Positions 1-8,825 of a stretch of 64,000 bases of DNA are shown here, in pieces (positions within the stretch are counted from its first letter, which is position 1; every line of letters begins with the position of its first letter). The stretch covers positions 1 to 64,000 of the forward strand of contig JACZKP010000172.1 in the NCBI GenBank assembly GCA_014860005.1, given 5' to 3'. Position numbers and translations under genes: made by a program. Origin of the DNA: Verrucomicrobiota bacterium. Lineage in GTDB: Bacteria > Verrucomicrobiota > Verrucomicrobiae > Limisphaerales > UBA11358. The notes beneath the pieces are model-generated. The model ran no database searches and was not told the DNA's origin. It saw only the letters and a program-made list of their open reading frames with translations.

Positions 1-443
1 GGTACGGGATCGGGGTCGAAGATGGCGAGGCGCTCGAGCGGCTTGAGATAGACGTGCGTCGCGTGGAGCTGTTCCTTTTCATTCGGACGATGAGGTCCGA
101 CGATGAATTGCGCGGGCGAACAGCGCGCGACATTGGTTCTGAAAATGTCGTCCGGGTCGTACAAATAGGAGATGATTACATCGAACTCGGAGAAATAATC
201 GCACAAATCTTCGGCCAATTCTCCGTTGTGCGCAAAGAAGCCCGCCAACCCGCGTGCCTCGATGGGTTGCACACGATCCACCAAACCACCGGCAAGTGCC
301 AGTTGCACGATATGCGGATACCCGAGCACCTCCAGATGCGCCTGGGGAAACTGCTGTCGCAGCGCGGCGATGGCCGGCAGCGTCAGAATGAAATCACCGA
401 TCGCCCCGCCGCGGATGACGAGGATTTTGCCACGAGATTGCAT
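1..443 (-). CDS. Glycosyltransferase family 9 (heptosyltransferase-like), partial
   Basis: The reading frame starts at an ATG at 443 and runs off the left edge, so only about 147 N-terminal residues are present. The start reads MQSRGKILVIRGGAIGDFI, the hallmark N-terminal strand-loop of ADP-heptose:LPS heptosyltransferases and other GT9 enzymes (ILVIRxGAIGD, then PAIAALRQQFPQA). These enzymes are GT-B fold cytoplasmic transferases that build the LPS core or related surface glycans. It lies 7 bases downstream of the gene ending at 451 on the same strand, so the two are probably co-transcribed with 1027-1581. The acceptor sugar cannot be told from the fragment. Confidence 0.85.
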   Translation of the reverse strand, partial: MQSRGKILVIRGGAIGDFILTLPAIAALRQQFPQAHLEVLGYPHIVQLALAGGLVDRVQPIEARGLAGFFAHNGELAEDLCDYFSEFDVIISYLYDPDDIFRTNVARCSPAQFIVGPHRPNEKEQLHATHVYLKPLERLAIFDPDPV

Positions 444-450
444 GTGCCGG

Positions 451-1014
451 TCAGTCTCTAATCGATTTCAAAAACGTCCTATGTTCTCTGAGAATCGTCT
501 CCCAATGTGGACGCCGATTAGTCTCCACGAACACAAGCGTTTCCTCCATCCGTAGTTTGAACTCTGAAGTCTCGAGAGCCTCCGCCAACTCGAATTCTCC
601 GCCGCCACCAATTGGCAAAACCACCCAGCGCTCGGGTCTTAATGGTGACCAAACATGCCCATGCTTGTATCTTCGGCACGGCTTGTTGATGTATAGCAGA
701 ACAAGATGTTGCGGGTCGTTCTCTTTCAGCCCAGGGATATAGTTATAGTCAACGAGAGTGCCAATGTAGTTTGTGATATTTGCCAAGGACGCCTGACCTT
801 CTCCTCGGACGTTTGGGTAGCCGTTTGTCGCGTTCTCAAGCTGCCACTGCTGAATCGCCGAATCTATAGCCCTATTGCAGACGATCTCGGCCCCCGGCGG
901 GGAAAAACTGAGCACGATGAATAACGCAAAAAAACCACAAAGCACCAGGCACGAAACAGCTAACCATCGGAACAAGCTCCTCTCAGTTTTCCCATTAGTA
1001 AGGGGGTTATTCAA
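451..1014 (-). CDS. Hypothetical single-pass membrane protein
   Basis: A 187-residue protein of unknown function. One hydrophobic segment lies near residues 16-38 (LAVSCLVLCGFFALFIVLSF), followed by a soluble part that should face the periplasm. The soluble part starts with an Ala/Gln-rich helix and a NATNGYPN stretch that recalls the globular part of pseudopilins, but no prepilin cleavage motif is present. The start used is TTG at 1014, because no in-frame ATG precedes the membrane segment. It sits 12 bases after the upstream gene stop, which fits translational coupling. I do not recognise the family. Confidence 0.6.
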   Translation of the reverse strand: MNNPLTNGKTERSLFRWLAVSCLVLCGFFALFIVLSFSPPGAEIVCNRAIDSAIQQWQLENATNGYPNVRGEGQASLANITNYIGTLVDYNYIPGLKENDPQHLVLLYINKPCRRYKHGHVWSPLRPERWVVLPIGGGGEFELAEALETSEFKLRMEETLVFVETNRRPHWETILREHRTFLKSIRD

Positions 1015-1026
1015 GCTTCACCGCCT

Positions 1027-1581
1027 TCACATCGCGCGGAACGCCGTCAGTCCCAGCACCACAATAAAACCCGCAAATGCCAGCCGCACCGCACTGCCGA
1101 TTTTTACCCGCTTTTCATTCTCGGTCGCCCAGTGCAGCAAGTCCCGCAGCCGCCAGGGCGACACCGTGAACCACATGCCCGCGAGAATCAAGACGTAGGC
1201 CCAGGTCTGAATGACCAGCACCCACGGAGTTTCACCCAGATGCGGCCTTCCCGTATCCACCATTAGCTTCGCCAGCAACAGGAACACCACCGCCAGTCCG
1301 CGCACGGCCAGAAAATCCTGCACGAAAATGCACGCGCCCAGGCCCACCGCTGCAAAGCCGATCATCATGTGATTCTTGTACGCGGCAAAGTCCGCCAGAC
1401 TCTCTTGATTGACGTTCCACAGGAACCAGAGGGTAGCCAGCGCCATCAGGAAAATGCCCGCAGGCAGACTGCGCGGAAACTTGCGCACGGCGGCGGCAAA
1501 CTGCGCGGGCCGGACCAGGCCGTAAATCTGCGGCGCCGCCAGCCCGAGGCCCAGCAAGATGGACAACATCGAAAGTTTCAT
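1027..1581 (-). CDS. Conserved multi-pass membrane protein, unknown function
   Basis: A 184-residue protein with an ATG start at 1581 and roughly five to six hydrophobic segments, near residues 5-22, 41-58, 70-88, 92-108, 122-140 and 160-180. It has few charged residues outside the loops. The pattern resembles small integral membrane proteins common in Verrucomicrobiota, but no catalytic motif is visible and I do not assign a function. It is the first gene of a probable three-gene unit reading leftwards (1581 to 1), with gaps of 12 and 7 bases to the next two genes. Confidence 0.6.
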   Translation of the reverse strand: MKLSMLSILLGLGLAAPQIYGLVRPAQFAAAVRKFPRSLPAGIFLMALATLWFLWNVNQESLADFAAYKNHMMIGFAAVGLGACIFVQDFLAVRGLAVVFLLLAKLMVDTGRPHLGETPWVLVIQTWAYVLILAGMWFTVSPWRLRDLLHWATENEKRVKIGSAVRLAFAGFIVVLGLTAFRAM

Positions 1582-1793
1582 CAGATCATTCGTTCGTCAA
1601 AGCGGGCAGAGAATGGCGGAAAGCCGAAGGAAGGTAAATCCGAATTCCGAAGCGAGTTGAACCTGGGGCGCAACACTAAGCGAAGAGCAAATTCCCGATC
1701 AGCGGGAGAAAACCGTTGACGCAAGCACACAAGCCGGGTCGAATGAGCGGCATCAAATTAAACATCATTCACCGTCAAACATACATTTGAGCT

Positions 1794-2618
1794 ATGGGAA
1801 AAGTTGGCATTGGTCTGAATCTGGAAGCCGTCCGCACGTCGCACAAATCGTTCGAGTGGGGCGCGGAGTTCGCCGCGCAACTCGGCTATGAATACATCGA
1901 GCCGATGGTGCATTGGGGGCGCGAACTCTTGAGCGAGGCCCGGTATTTTCACAGCGTCTCGATGCTCGACGACCCGCTCCGCATCCGCCGCGTGTGTGAG
2001 AAGAACGGTTTGAAGTTGTCCGGGCTTTCCTCGCACAGCCAGCTTTCCAAACCGGAAATCGCCGTCGAGTATCTCAAGCAAGCCGCCCGTTACGCGGCCG
2101 AATGCGGGGCGCCGGTCATCAACACGCACGAAGGGCACAAACAGCCGTGGACCACCGAGGAGGAGGATTTCGTGTTGATCCGTTACTCGATCATGGAAGC
2201 GTCCAAAGTCTGTGAACCGCGCGGCATCAAGCTCGGATTGGAGATGCACCAGACTTACTCGCTCATCCCCGATAAGTATGATCGCATCTTGAGCCTGGTG
2301 AATTCACCGAACGTGGGCGCCAATTTCGACACCGGCAACGCCTACCTCGGCGGAATTGACCCGCTGGTCTGGCTGGACCGCATCAAACATCGCCTCGTTC
2401 ACATCCACGCCAAGGACATCTCCATCGAACAATCCGACAAAGAACGCGGCAAAGTGATGGGCACGCCCGTCGGCTGCGCGTGCGGCGACGGCGTGATTGA
2501 TTGGGAAAAGGTCATCGCCATCCTGCGCCCGCTGCCCCAAGACATCGTGTTGAGCGTCGAGTGCGGCACGTTGGATCAAGCCGAGCGGAGCGTTGAGCAT
2601 TTGCGGAAGCTGGTTTAG
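1794..2618 (+). CDS. Sugar phosphate isomerase/epimerase (xylose isomerase-like TIM barrel)
   Basis: A 274-residue protein of the AP endonuclease 2 / xylose isomerase-like TIM-barrel family, typical in length. Metal-ligand positions of the fold are visible: NTHEGHKQPW (His near residue 110), GLEMHQTY (Glu near 148), NVGANFDTGNAYLGG (Asp near 182), VHIHAKD (His near 206) and LSVECG (Glu near 257). Members isomerise or epimerise sugars or inositol derivatives with a divalent metal. The start at 1794 is the first ATG after a 200-bp gap. It stands alone between leftward-reading neighbours, so the substrate is unknown. Confidence 0.85.
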   Translation: MGKVGIGLNLEAVRTSHKSFEWGAEFAAQLGYEYIEPMVHWGRELLSEARYFHSVSMLDDPLRIRRVCEKNGLKLSGLSSHSQLSKPEIAVEYLKQAARYAAECGAPVINTHEGHKQPWTTEEEDFVLIRYSIMEASKVCEPRGIKLGLEMHQTYSLIPDKYDRILSLVNSPNVGANFDTGNAYLGGIDPLVWLDRIKHRLVHIHAKDISIEQSDKERGKVMGTPVGCACGDGVIDWEKVIAILRPLPQDIVLSVECGTLDQAERSVEHLRKLV

Positions 2619-2630
2619 CACACCCTGAGC

Positions 2631-2657
2631 GCGGCTGTGTGCGACGGGACCAGCCGC
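2631..2657. repeat. GC-rich hairpin between convergent genes
   Basis: Arms GCGGCTG and CAGCCGC pair perfectly around a 13-base loop. It lies between the stop of the TIM-barrel gene (2618) and the convergent lipoprotein gene (2698). It could act as a two-way terminator, but there is no T-tract, so it may instead be one of the many short palindromic repeats of this genome. Confidence 0.4.
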
Positions 2658-2697
2658 GGCGTGATAGGCGTGGTACTTCAACGCTCCGGACACGTCA

Positions 2698-3096
2698 TCA
2701 GCGGTCGTGCAATTCAGAGTTCAAGCGTTCCTGCCGCAACCTGTCTGCTAAAGTTTCCATCACTCCGGTTTTGTCTATGTAAGACTTACGATTGATTCCA
2801 ATAATGGCGCGACAAGCTTCGACGCTACCAAGGAAATTGTTGCCGTGGAAAAACAGAATCCGAAGCTCGCGACAAGTCGAAAGCCCGGGGTCATTCTCTC
2901 TTTTGGCCGCGGCCACAGCCCTAACAACTCGCCTCGCTTCCTCTCCCTCGATTGAAATCTTGAAGCCGTCAAATACATTCGAGATGACTACGTGGTCGGT
3001 GTTTGCAATATCATGCACCACGGTTTTTTGGTGCGAACACCCGGAGAACCCAAGAATTGCAGCAAGGAAAACAGTTGCGGCGAATTTGATATTCAT
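2698..3096 (-). CDS. Hypothetical lipoprotein
   Basis: The likely start is the ATG at 3096, giving MNIKFAATVFLAAILGFSGC, a lipoprotein signal with a Cys at the lipobox (FSGC), and a mature part of about 113 residues. The frame is open further upstream, but that part looks non-coding. The protein is probably anchored to a membrane facing the periplasm. The body contains EGEEARRVVRAVAAAKREND and shows no family I recognise. The preceding gene on this strand ends at 3143, so the two may form a pair. Confidence 0.6.
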   Translation of the reverse strand: MNIKFAATVFLAAILGFSGCSHQKTVVHDIANTDHVVISNVFDGFKISIEGEEARRVVRAVAAAKRENDPGLSTCRELRILFFHGNNFLGSVEACRAIIGINRKSYIDKTGVMETLADRLRQERLNSELHDR

Positions 3097-3142
3097 TTGC
3101 ACAAAGATTGAAAGCCAAGCAGGCGCTCCATGATTGACCAGA

Positions 3143-3490
3143 TCATAAACTGAAGCCAAGAACACACCCCAGCGCTCGGATCAGCGCGTCAAGCAAACCG
3201 ATAATCGGCAAGATCAGCAATGGCACTGCGAGCACTCGCTGCCCAAGGTCTCCTTTCCTCAAAACCGGGAATAACAACACCACGATAACGGCTGCTACGG
3301 CGCCTTCCGCCAAACTCAAATACACCTCTCTCTCAACGCTGCGCCAACGTGACAACTGATTCATCACGTACAGCAATGGAAACAAGAACAAGCCTGCTAC
3401 AGAAAATCGAATTGAAACCTGCCATCGCTTGGTTTGCGAAGTGGTCTGACTGTCGGTCGAGCCAACAGTGGAATCGTCGCCACCGCTCAT
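3143..3490 (-). CDS. Hypothetical small membrane protein
   Basis: The ATG at 3490 gives about 115 residues. A hydrophilic Ser/Thr-rich N-terminus is followed by three or four hydrophobic segments (VAGLFLFPLLYVM, GAVAAVIVVLLFPVL, VLAVPLLILPIIGLLDAL). A TTG at 3553 could add 21 residues, but that extension does not look like protein. It lies 46 bases upstream of the lipoprotein at 3096 on the same strand. I do not recognise the family. Confidence 0.5.
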   Translation of the reverse strand: MSGGDDSTVGSTDSQTTSQTKRWQVSIRFSVAGLFLFPLLYVMNQLSRWRSVEREVYLSLAEGAVAAVIVVLLFPVLRKGDLGQRVLAVPLLILPIIGLLDALIRALGCVLGFSL

Positions 3491-3599
3491 AACATCACTT
3501 TCACGCCCAAAGAGTAACCCGTCAATCCCCGCGTTTTGCCAAGCGCCAGACAAAAACCGTCTCCGAACAGGAGATTCATTCCCAGTGGCTCCCGAGCGC

Positions 3600-6500
3600 T
3601 CACCAACACCGCACCCGGTAAAAACGGTTCGGGCCCAACGCGGATTTGTCGCTCCACGTGTGAACTTGGCCGTTGCCGCGCACCAACGGGAACGCTTCCC
3701 ATGTTTGGTCGGTCAAGGCATCCTTGAATTCCACCAGATAGACTTTTCCGCGTTCCGTCGGAAAAGAGAACCCAAACTCCTCCGGACGCCAGAAGGGATC
3801 GGCGACCGGGTGCGACACCACTGGCGGGCCGTCCCCCAATAGTGCGACAATAGCGCCGCCACTGTAATCCGCCGCGACGACATTCCGGAGCGTTGAAGCG
3901 ATCGCCTGGCCCGGGAGCGTGGCACCCCAGGTAATGATTGTGCCGTCCTGTTTCAACGCAACGCACGTACTGGAGGCCACCACGTCCACTACGTTGCTCA
4001 GGCCCGGGGGTACATTGGTTGCCGAGCCGGAACCCCAAGCCACCACGGTGCCATCAGCCTTCAGCGCTAGCACCGTGTATCCACCAGTTTCGATTTTGAC
4101 GACGCCGGTCAACCCTCCCGGAACATCAGTCAAGCCGTGGCTGTTGTCGCCCCAGGCAACCACGGTGCCATCGTTCCTCAAGGCGAGGCCCAGAGAATTT
4201 CCAGCTTTCACCGACACGACATTCGCCAGACCCGCGGGCACGCTTGTTTCTCCGGCATAATTGGGTCCCCAGGCGACGACCGTCCCGTCATCGAGGAGCG
4301 CCAGCGTGTGCCCATCCACCGCGACGGATACGACATTTGTCAGGCCGGGAGGAACGTTGGTTTCGCCCGAATAACTAATGCCCCACGCCCGTACCGTTCC
4401 GCCTGCCTGCAAGGCCACATTGAACAAACCTCTGGCGTTGATCGTGACGACCTGATCCAGTCCGGGCGGCACGGTATCCGAACTACCCCAACTCGTCACG
4501 GTACCGTCGGATGAGAGTGCCAGCGCATGTTTGTGGCCGACGGAGGTGGCTACCACGTTACTGAGCCCAGGCGGAACGTTTGTTATTCCCGGCAGGTTCC
4601 ACAAAAAGGGACCGCCCCACGTCATGACTGTGCCGTCAGCTTTTAGGGCGGTGCAGCCGTAAGTGCCGACGGAGATTGCCACGGCATTGCTTAACCCGGG
4701 CGGCACGTTGGTCAACCCTTCGGAATGGCTGCCCCAAGCAACCACGCGGTTCACATACAAGTTCGCCGGGAAACTGAACGCTTCGCCATGAGCATTGCCA
4801 ACCCTCACAGAATAGTCACCGGCCTGGTTCAACTGCACGTTCGTCAACCAAAGCGAACTGCTGGTGGCGCCCGGCAGGTCCACATCATTGTGTTGCCACT
4901 GGTAGAAGAACGGTGCTGGCCCGGCCGCACCCACGGTAAAGAACGCGTTTCCTCCCTGGAACGTCACAACACTCTTCGGTGGGTTCGTGATCCATAACGG
5001 CGCCAGGCTCACGGTGAATTCCCGGCTCGTGGCCATTCCGAAGGCGTTGCTGACGATGACCGAGTAAAGCCCTGCTTGGTTCGAATGCACGTTGCTGACG
5101 GTAAGCACGGCCTGGGTTGCGCCAATGATGTTCGTGCCGTTGCATTGCCATTGATAGCTCAACGGTCGCGCGCCGGTGGCCGAAACCCAGAAATAATCCG
5201 TCGAGCCAGTGAGCAGCACGCGATCCGGTAGTCCAGCGGTGAGAAAAGGTGCGCCTGCGGCCGTGGCGGCGGCGCTGTGGTTCAATCCCGCAGCGATCAT
5301 GCCCATGTTGGTCAGTCCTGCGGGAACCTGAAGGTGAGATGGCGCTGGCGGAAAGGGTCGAGGGGCCGTGTTCTGCCCCCAAGTGACGACCGTGCAGTCC
5401 TTTTTCAAGGCGAGGCTGTGGTTGACCCCGGCGCTGACGGCCACAATGTTCGAGAGCACAGTGGTGGTTAGGTCCCCGGGGCGGCCGCCCTGCTCGACGA
5501 CCGTTCCATTCGCTCGCAGACCAACCAAATGCGAACCGCCGCCTGCTATCCAAACCAAGTTGGTCAAAGTCGTCGGCGAGGGTAGGCCCGAAACCGTGTT
5601 GGTTCCCCAGAACCTGACGGTGCCGTTGGCGCGCAATGCCGCACTCGAAGTGGATAGCCCGGCCAACCCGACCACGCTCGTCAGATCCGCTGGAACATTG
5701 GTCTGCCCCCTGTGATTGCGTCCCCAGGCCAGCACCGCGCCATCCGCTCTCAATGCGAGGCTGTGTGACTCACCGGCAGCGACCGCGACAATGTTTTGCA
5801 CACCGGGCGGTACGTTCGTTTGCTGATATGTGTTCGCTCCCCAAGCCACGACCGTGCCGTCGGATTTCAGTGCGAGCGTGTGATTCCCCGGTCCCGCCGC
5901 GATGGACACCACATCGCCCAAACCCGGCGGCACGTCGGTTTGCCCGAAACGGTTGTCGCCCCACGCCACGACCGTGCCGTCACTGCGCAGCGCCACAAGG
6001 TGATTCTGTCCGGAGGCCAACGCGACGACGTCCAACAGATTCACCGGCACGTTCAACTGTCCGAAAGTGTTGGTGCCCCAGACAACCACTCCGCTGACAG
6101 ACAACATAGCGTCCGCACTGCGCGCGTAGCCGACGTGATTGCTTACGATGACGCTATACAGTCCGGCGTCGGCGGTTTGGACGTTGGTTAACATCAGATG
6201 GCTGTTCGTGGCATCGGACACGTCTGCGCCGTTGAACTGCCACTGATACCAGAATGGCGATTGGCCCAGAACACCCACGTCGAATCGCGCCGTGGCCGCG
6301 GGCAGGACGGTCTGGGACTTGGGTTGATCGGTGATCATGAAGGGCAGCACCGAAAGGTTCACGGATAAATTAGTGACTACGCCATGTATGTTAGAAACCA
6401 CCACTGCGTACGCGCCCGCCTGTTCAAACTGCAAATCGTGAAGCTGAAGCACTGGTTCGGTCGCTTCGGGAATGTCCACGCCGTTGAAGCGCCATTGGTA

Positions 6501-8810
6501 ACTCATTGGCAGGGTTCCAGTCGCTTCGGCTCGAAGGTAAACGCTGCGGCCATACACGCCCGTTACATTCGTCACGGCCAACGTGAGAACGGGAGGTCCC
6601 ACACCAATCAAAGCCATGCTGGTGTAATCGCCCGCTGCCAGGGCCGCGATGCCAGACAAGCCTGCCGGCGGATCCACCAGCGCCCAACTGGTTCCCCACA
6701 CGGCCAGCGTCCCATCCCGCGTGAGCGCCACGCTATGAGTCGAGCCGGCGGCAATGGTAATCACATTCGACAATCCCGCCGGCACATTGGCTTGAGCACC
6801 GGCGGCACCCCACGCGACGACCCTGCCGTCCGAGGTAAGCGCCAGGTTGTGAGAGGAGCCGGCGGCAACCGCCACGGCGTTGGTAAGGTCGGGCGGAACG
6901 TTGGTGTGGTAGGAGCTGCTGCCCCAGGCGACGACCGAACCGTCCGAGCGCAACGTCAGGTTGTGCCACGACCCCGCGGCAATCCCAACAATGCTGCTGA
7001 AGTTAGGCGGCACATTGGTTTGCCGTGCGCTGTTGTCGCCCCAAGCCTCGACTGTGCCGTCCGCTTTGAGCGCCAGACTGTGTCTGACCCCCGCGGCCAC
7101 GGCAACCGCGTCCGCCAGACCCGCGGGAATGTTCAACTGTCCGTAGGTGTTGACTCCCCATCCAATCACTGAGCCGTTGCGTCTGACCGCCAGGCTGTGC
7201 GAACCGCCGGCCGCGACGGAGGCCGCGTCGTAAAGGTCGAACGGCACTTGAGTCGGCCAGTTCGCGATATCACCCCATTCGCGGACAGTGCCATCCGCGC
7301 GCACGGCCAGGCAGTGTTGAAAGCCGGAGGCGATTGCCACGACGTTGATGAGGTTGGGCGGAACATTGGTGGTCGGGAAGTACGGGTTGAATCCCCACAC
7401 CGCAATCTGCGAGATCGTGAGTTCAGCGTCGGCACTGCGAACTGATCCCTCGGCATTACTGACCACAACGCCGTAGAAGCCGGCATCATTGGGTTGGAGA
7501 TCCGTCAACACGAGGGTCTGGTTGGTTTCACCGGGCAATTCGATTCCGTTGAACTGCCATTGATAAGTCACGGGGGAATCGCTGTTGACCTCCACCGAAA
7601 ACGCGACGGTGTTCCCCCAGTAACCGGCCTGGCTGCGTGGATTACTGCGGACGAACAACGGCACGACCTGGAGCAAGGCCGATTCACTTTCAACGACACC
7701 GAAAGCGTTGCTCACCACCACCGAGTACCAACCCAGGTCGTCCATGGTGGCGTGGTTGAGTGACAGGATGGAGTTGGTCGCGCCGGGTAATTCCACTCCG
7801 TTGAACTTCCACTGAAACGACAACGGCCACGCGCCAACTGCCGTCGTCTGGAAATAGACCGGAAACCCTTGCGCCACGGTGCGGCCGAGCAGCGGCGAGG
7901 TAACGTAAGGCGCGGCTCCCGCCAACAGTGCCATCGAATAATTTCCGCCCGCAGCGATGGCGACCACATTGCTCAAACCTGGCGGAACGTTCGTTTCCAT
8001 GGAAGACCCGCTGCCCCAGGCGACGACGGTGCCATCCGATTTCAGCGCCAAGCTGAAGAAGTCCCCCGCGTCTATGCCCACCACCTCACTCAAGCCGGCC
8101 GGAACATTGGTCTGGTTACCGCTGTTATCACCCCAAGCCACCACGGTCCCTTCGGCGGTCAAAGCCAGGCTGTGCTGGAGTCCCGCAGCAATCGCGACCG
8201 CGTTCGTAAGGTAAACCGGTACTTCCGTCTGCCGTTGATCGTTTGCACCCCACGCCGCCACCGTGCCGTCAGCCTTGAGCGCCAGCGCGTGAGTGCCGCC
8301 GACCGAGATCGCTACAATGTTCAGGAGGTCCGGCGGCAGGCGCGTCTGCCCATAGTCCTCATAGCCCCATACTACGACCGTCCCGTCGCGCTTCAGAGCC
8401 ATGCTATTCAGACCACCGGCGGCAACGGCAGCGACGCTCCAAAGGCCCGAGGGAATCCAGCACTGCAGGTAATTGTTATCGCCCCAGGCGGCGACCGTTC
8501 CGTTGGGCCTCAACGCAACTGTGTGAGTATCGCCGGCTGCAACAGCCACCGCTGGACCCAGAAATGGCGGGACATCGAGCTGGCCGCTCCAGTTCGCTCC
8601 CCACGCAGTTACTGCACCGTTGACGCCCAGCGCCACACAATGGCCCATGCCCGCCGTGATCGCGCGGAGTTCACTCAAGTTGGCGGGAGTGTCATCCGGC
8701 GGGTTGCCCCAGACAACCAACGGCGATGATGCGCCCGCCGGAAGCACCAGCGACCAAATCATCAGGATGATCGCCACGAGCAACTTGGAAGCCTGGAGCG
8801 GTCTGGTCAT
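3600..8810 (-). CDS. Giant secreted RCC1-propeller / immunoglobulin-like repeat protein
   Basis: 1736 residues. A signal peptide covers residues 1-28 (SKLLVAIILMIWSLVLPAGAS). Four blocks of RCC1/alpha-tubulin-suppressor-type repeats follow, with units such as ALKSDGTVVAWGDN and NVPPGLSNVVAIAAG, near residues 30-297, 465-735, 907-1185 and 1353-1655. They are separated by three pairs of Ig-like domains (YQWQFNG ... DAGLYSVIVSN) near 298-464, 736-906 and 1186-1352. A short C-terminal domain ends GPNRFYRVRCW. RCC1 blocks fold as beta-propellers and usually bind proteins or glycans, so an extracellular binding or adhesion role is inferred. The gene starts 15 bases after the stop of the PQQ-propeller gene at 8826 and is probably co-expressed with it. 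Confidence 0.9.
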   Translation of the reverse strand: MTRPLQASKLLVAIILMIWSLVLPAGASSPLVVWGNPPDDTPANLSELRAITAGMGHCVALGVNGAVTAWGANWSGQLDVPPFLGPAVAVAAGDTHTVALRPNGTVAAWGDNNYLQCWIPSGLWSVAAVAAGGLNSMALKRDGTVVVWGYEDYGQTRLPPDLLNIVAISVGGTHALALKADGTVAAWGANDQRQTEVPVYLTNAVAIAAGLQHSLALTAEGTVVAWGDNSGNQTNVPAGLSEVVGIDAGDFFSLALKSDGTVVAWGSGSSMETNVPPGLSNVVAIAAGGNYSMALLAGAAPYVTSPLLGRTVAQGFPVYFQTTAVGAWPLSFQWKFNGVELPGATNSILSLNHATMDDLGWYSVVVSNAFGVVESESALLQVVPLFVRSNPRSQAGYWGNTVAFSVEVNSDSPVTYQWQFNGIELPGETNQTLVLTDLQPNDAGFYGVVVSNAEGSVRSADAELTISQIAVWGFNPYFPTTNVPPNLINVVAIASGFQHCLAVRADGTVREWGDIANWPTQVPFDLYDAASVAAGGSHSLAVRRNGSVIGWGVNTYGQLNIPAGLADAVAVAAGVRHSLALKADGTVEAWGDNSARQTNVPPNFSSIVGIAAGSWHNLTLRSDGSVVAWGSSSYHTNVPPDLTNAVAVAAGSSHNLALTSDGRVVAWGAAGAQANVPAGLSNVITIAAGSTHSVALTRDGTLAVWGTSWALVDPPAGLSGIAALAAGDYTSMALIGVGPPVLTLAVTNVTGVYGRSVYLRAEATGTLPMSYQWRFNGVDIPEATEPVLQLHDLQFEQAGAYAVVVSNIHGVVTNLSVNLSVLPFMITDQPKSQTVLPAATARFDVGVLGQSPFWYQWQFNGADVSDATNSHLMLTNVQTADAGLYSVIVSNHVGYARSADAMLSVSGVVVWGTNTFGQLNVPVNLLDVVALASGQNHLVALRSDGTVVAWGDNRFGQTDVPPGLGDVVSIAAGPGNHTLALKSDGTVVAWGANTYQQTNVPPGVQNIVAVAAGESHSLALRADGAVLAWGRNHRGQTNVPADLTSVVGLAGLSTSSAALRANGTVRFWGTNTVSGLPSPTTLTNLVWIAGGGSHLVGLRANGTVVEQGGRPGDLTTTVLSNIVAVSAGVNHSLALKKDCTVVTWGQNTAPRPFPPAPSHLQVPAGLTNMGMIAAGLNHSAAATAAGAPFLTAGLPDRVLLTGSTDYFWVSATGARPLSYQWQCNGTNIIGATQAVLTVSNVHSNQAGLYSVIVSNAFGMATSREFTVSLAPLWITNPPKSVVTFQGGNAFFTVGAAGPAPFFYQWQHNDVDLPGATSSSLWLTNVQLNQAGDYSVRVGNAHGEAFSFPANLYVNRVVAWGSHSEGLTNVPPGLSNAVAISVGTYGCTALKADGTVMTWGGPFLWNLPGITNVPPGLSNVVATSVGHKHALALSSDGTVTSWGSSDTVPPGLDQVVTINARGLFNVALQAGGTVRAWGISYSGETNVPPGLTNVVSVAVDGHTLALLDDGTVVAWGPNYAGETSVPAGLANVVSVKAGNSLGLALRNDGTVVAWGDNSHGLTDVPGGLTGVVKIETGGYTVLALKADGTVVAWGSGSATNVPPGLSNVVDVVASSTCVALKQDGTIITWGATLPGQAIASTLRNVVAADYSGGAIVALLGDGPPVVSHPVADPFWRPEEFGFSFPTERGKVYLVEFKDALTDQTWEAFPLVRGNGQVHTWSDKSALGPNRFYRVRCW

Positions 8811-8825
8811 GGCTTGCGAGGTAGT

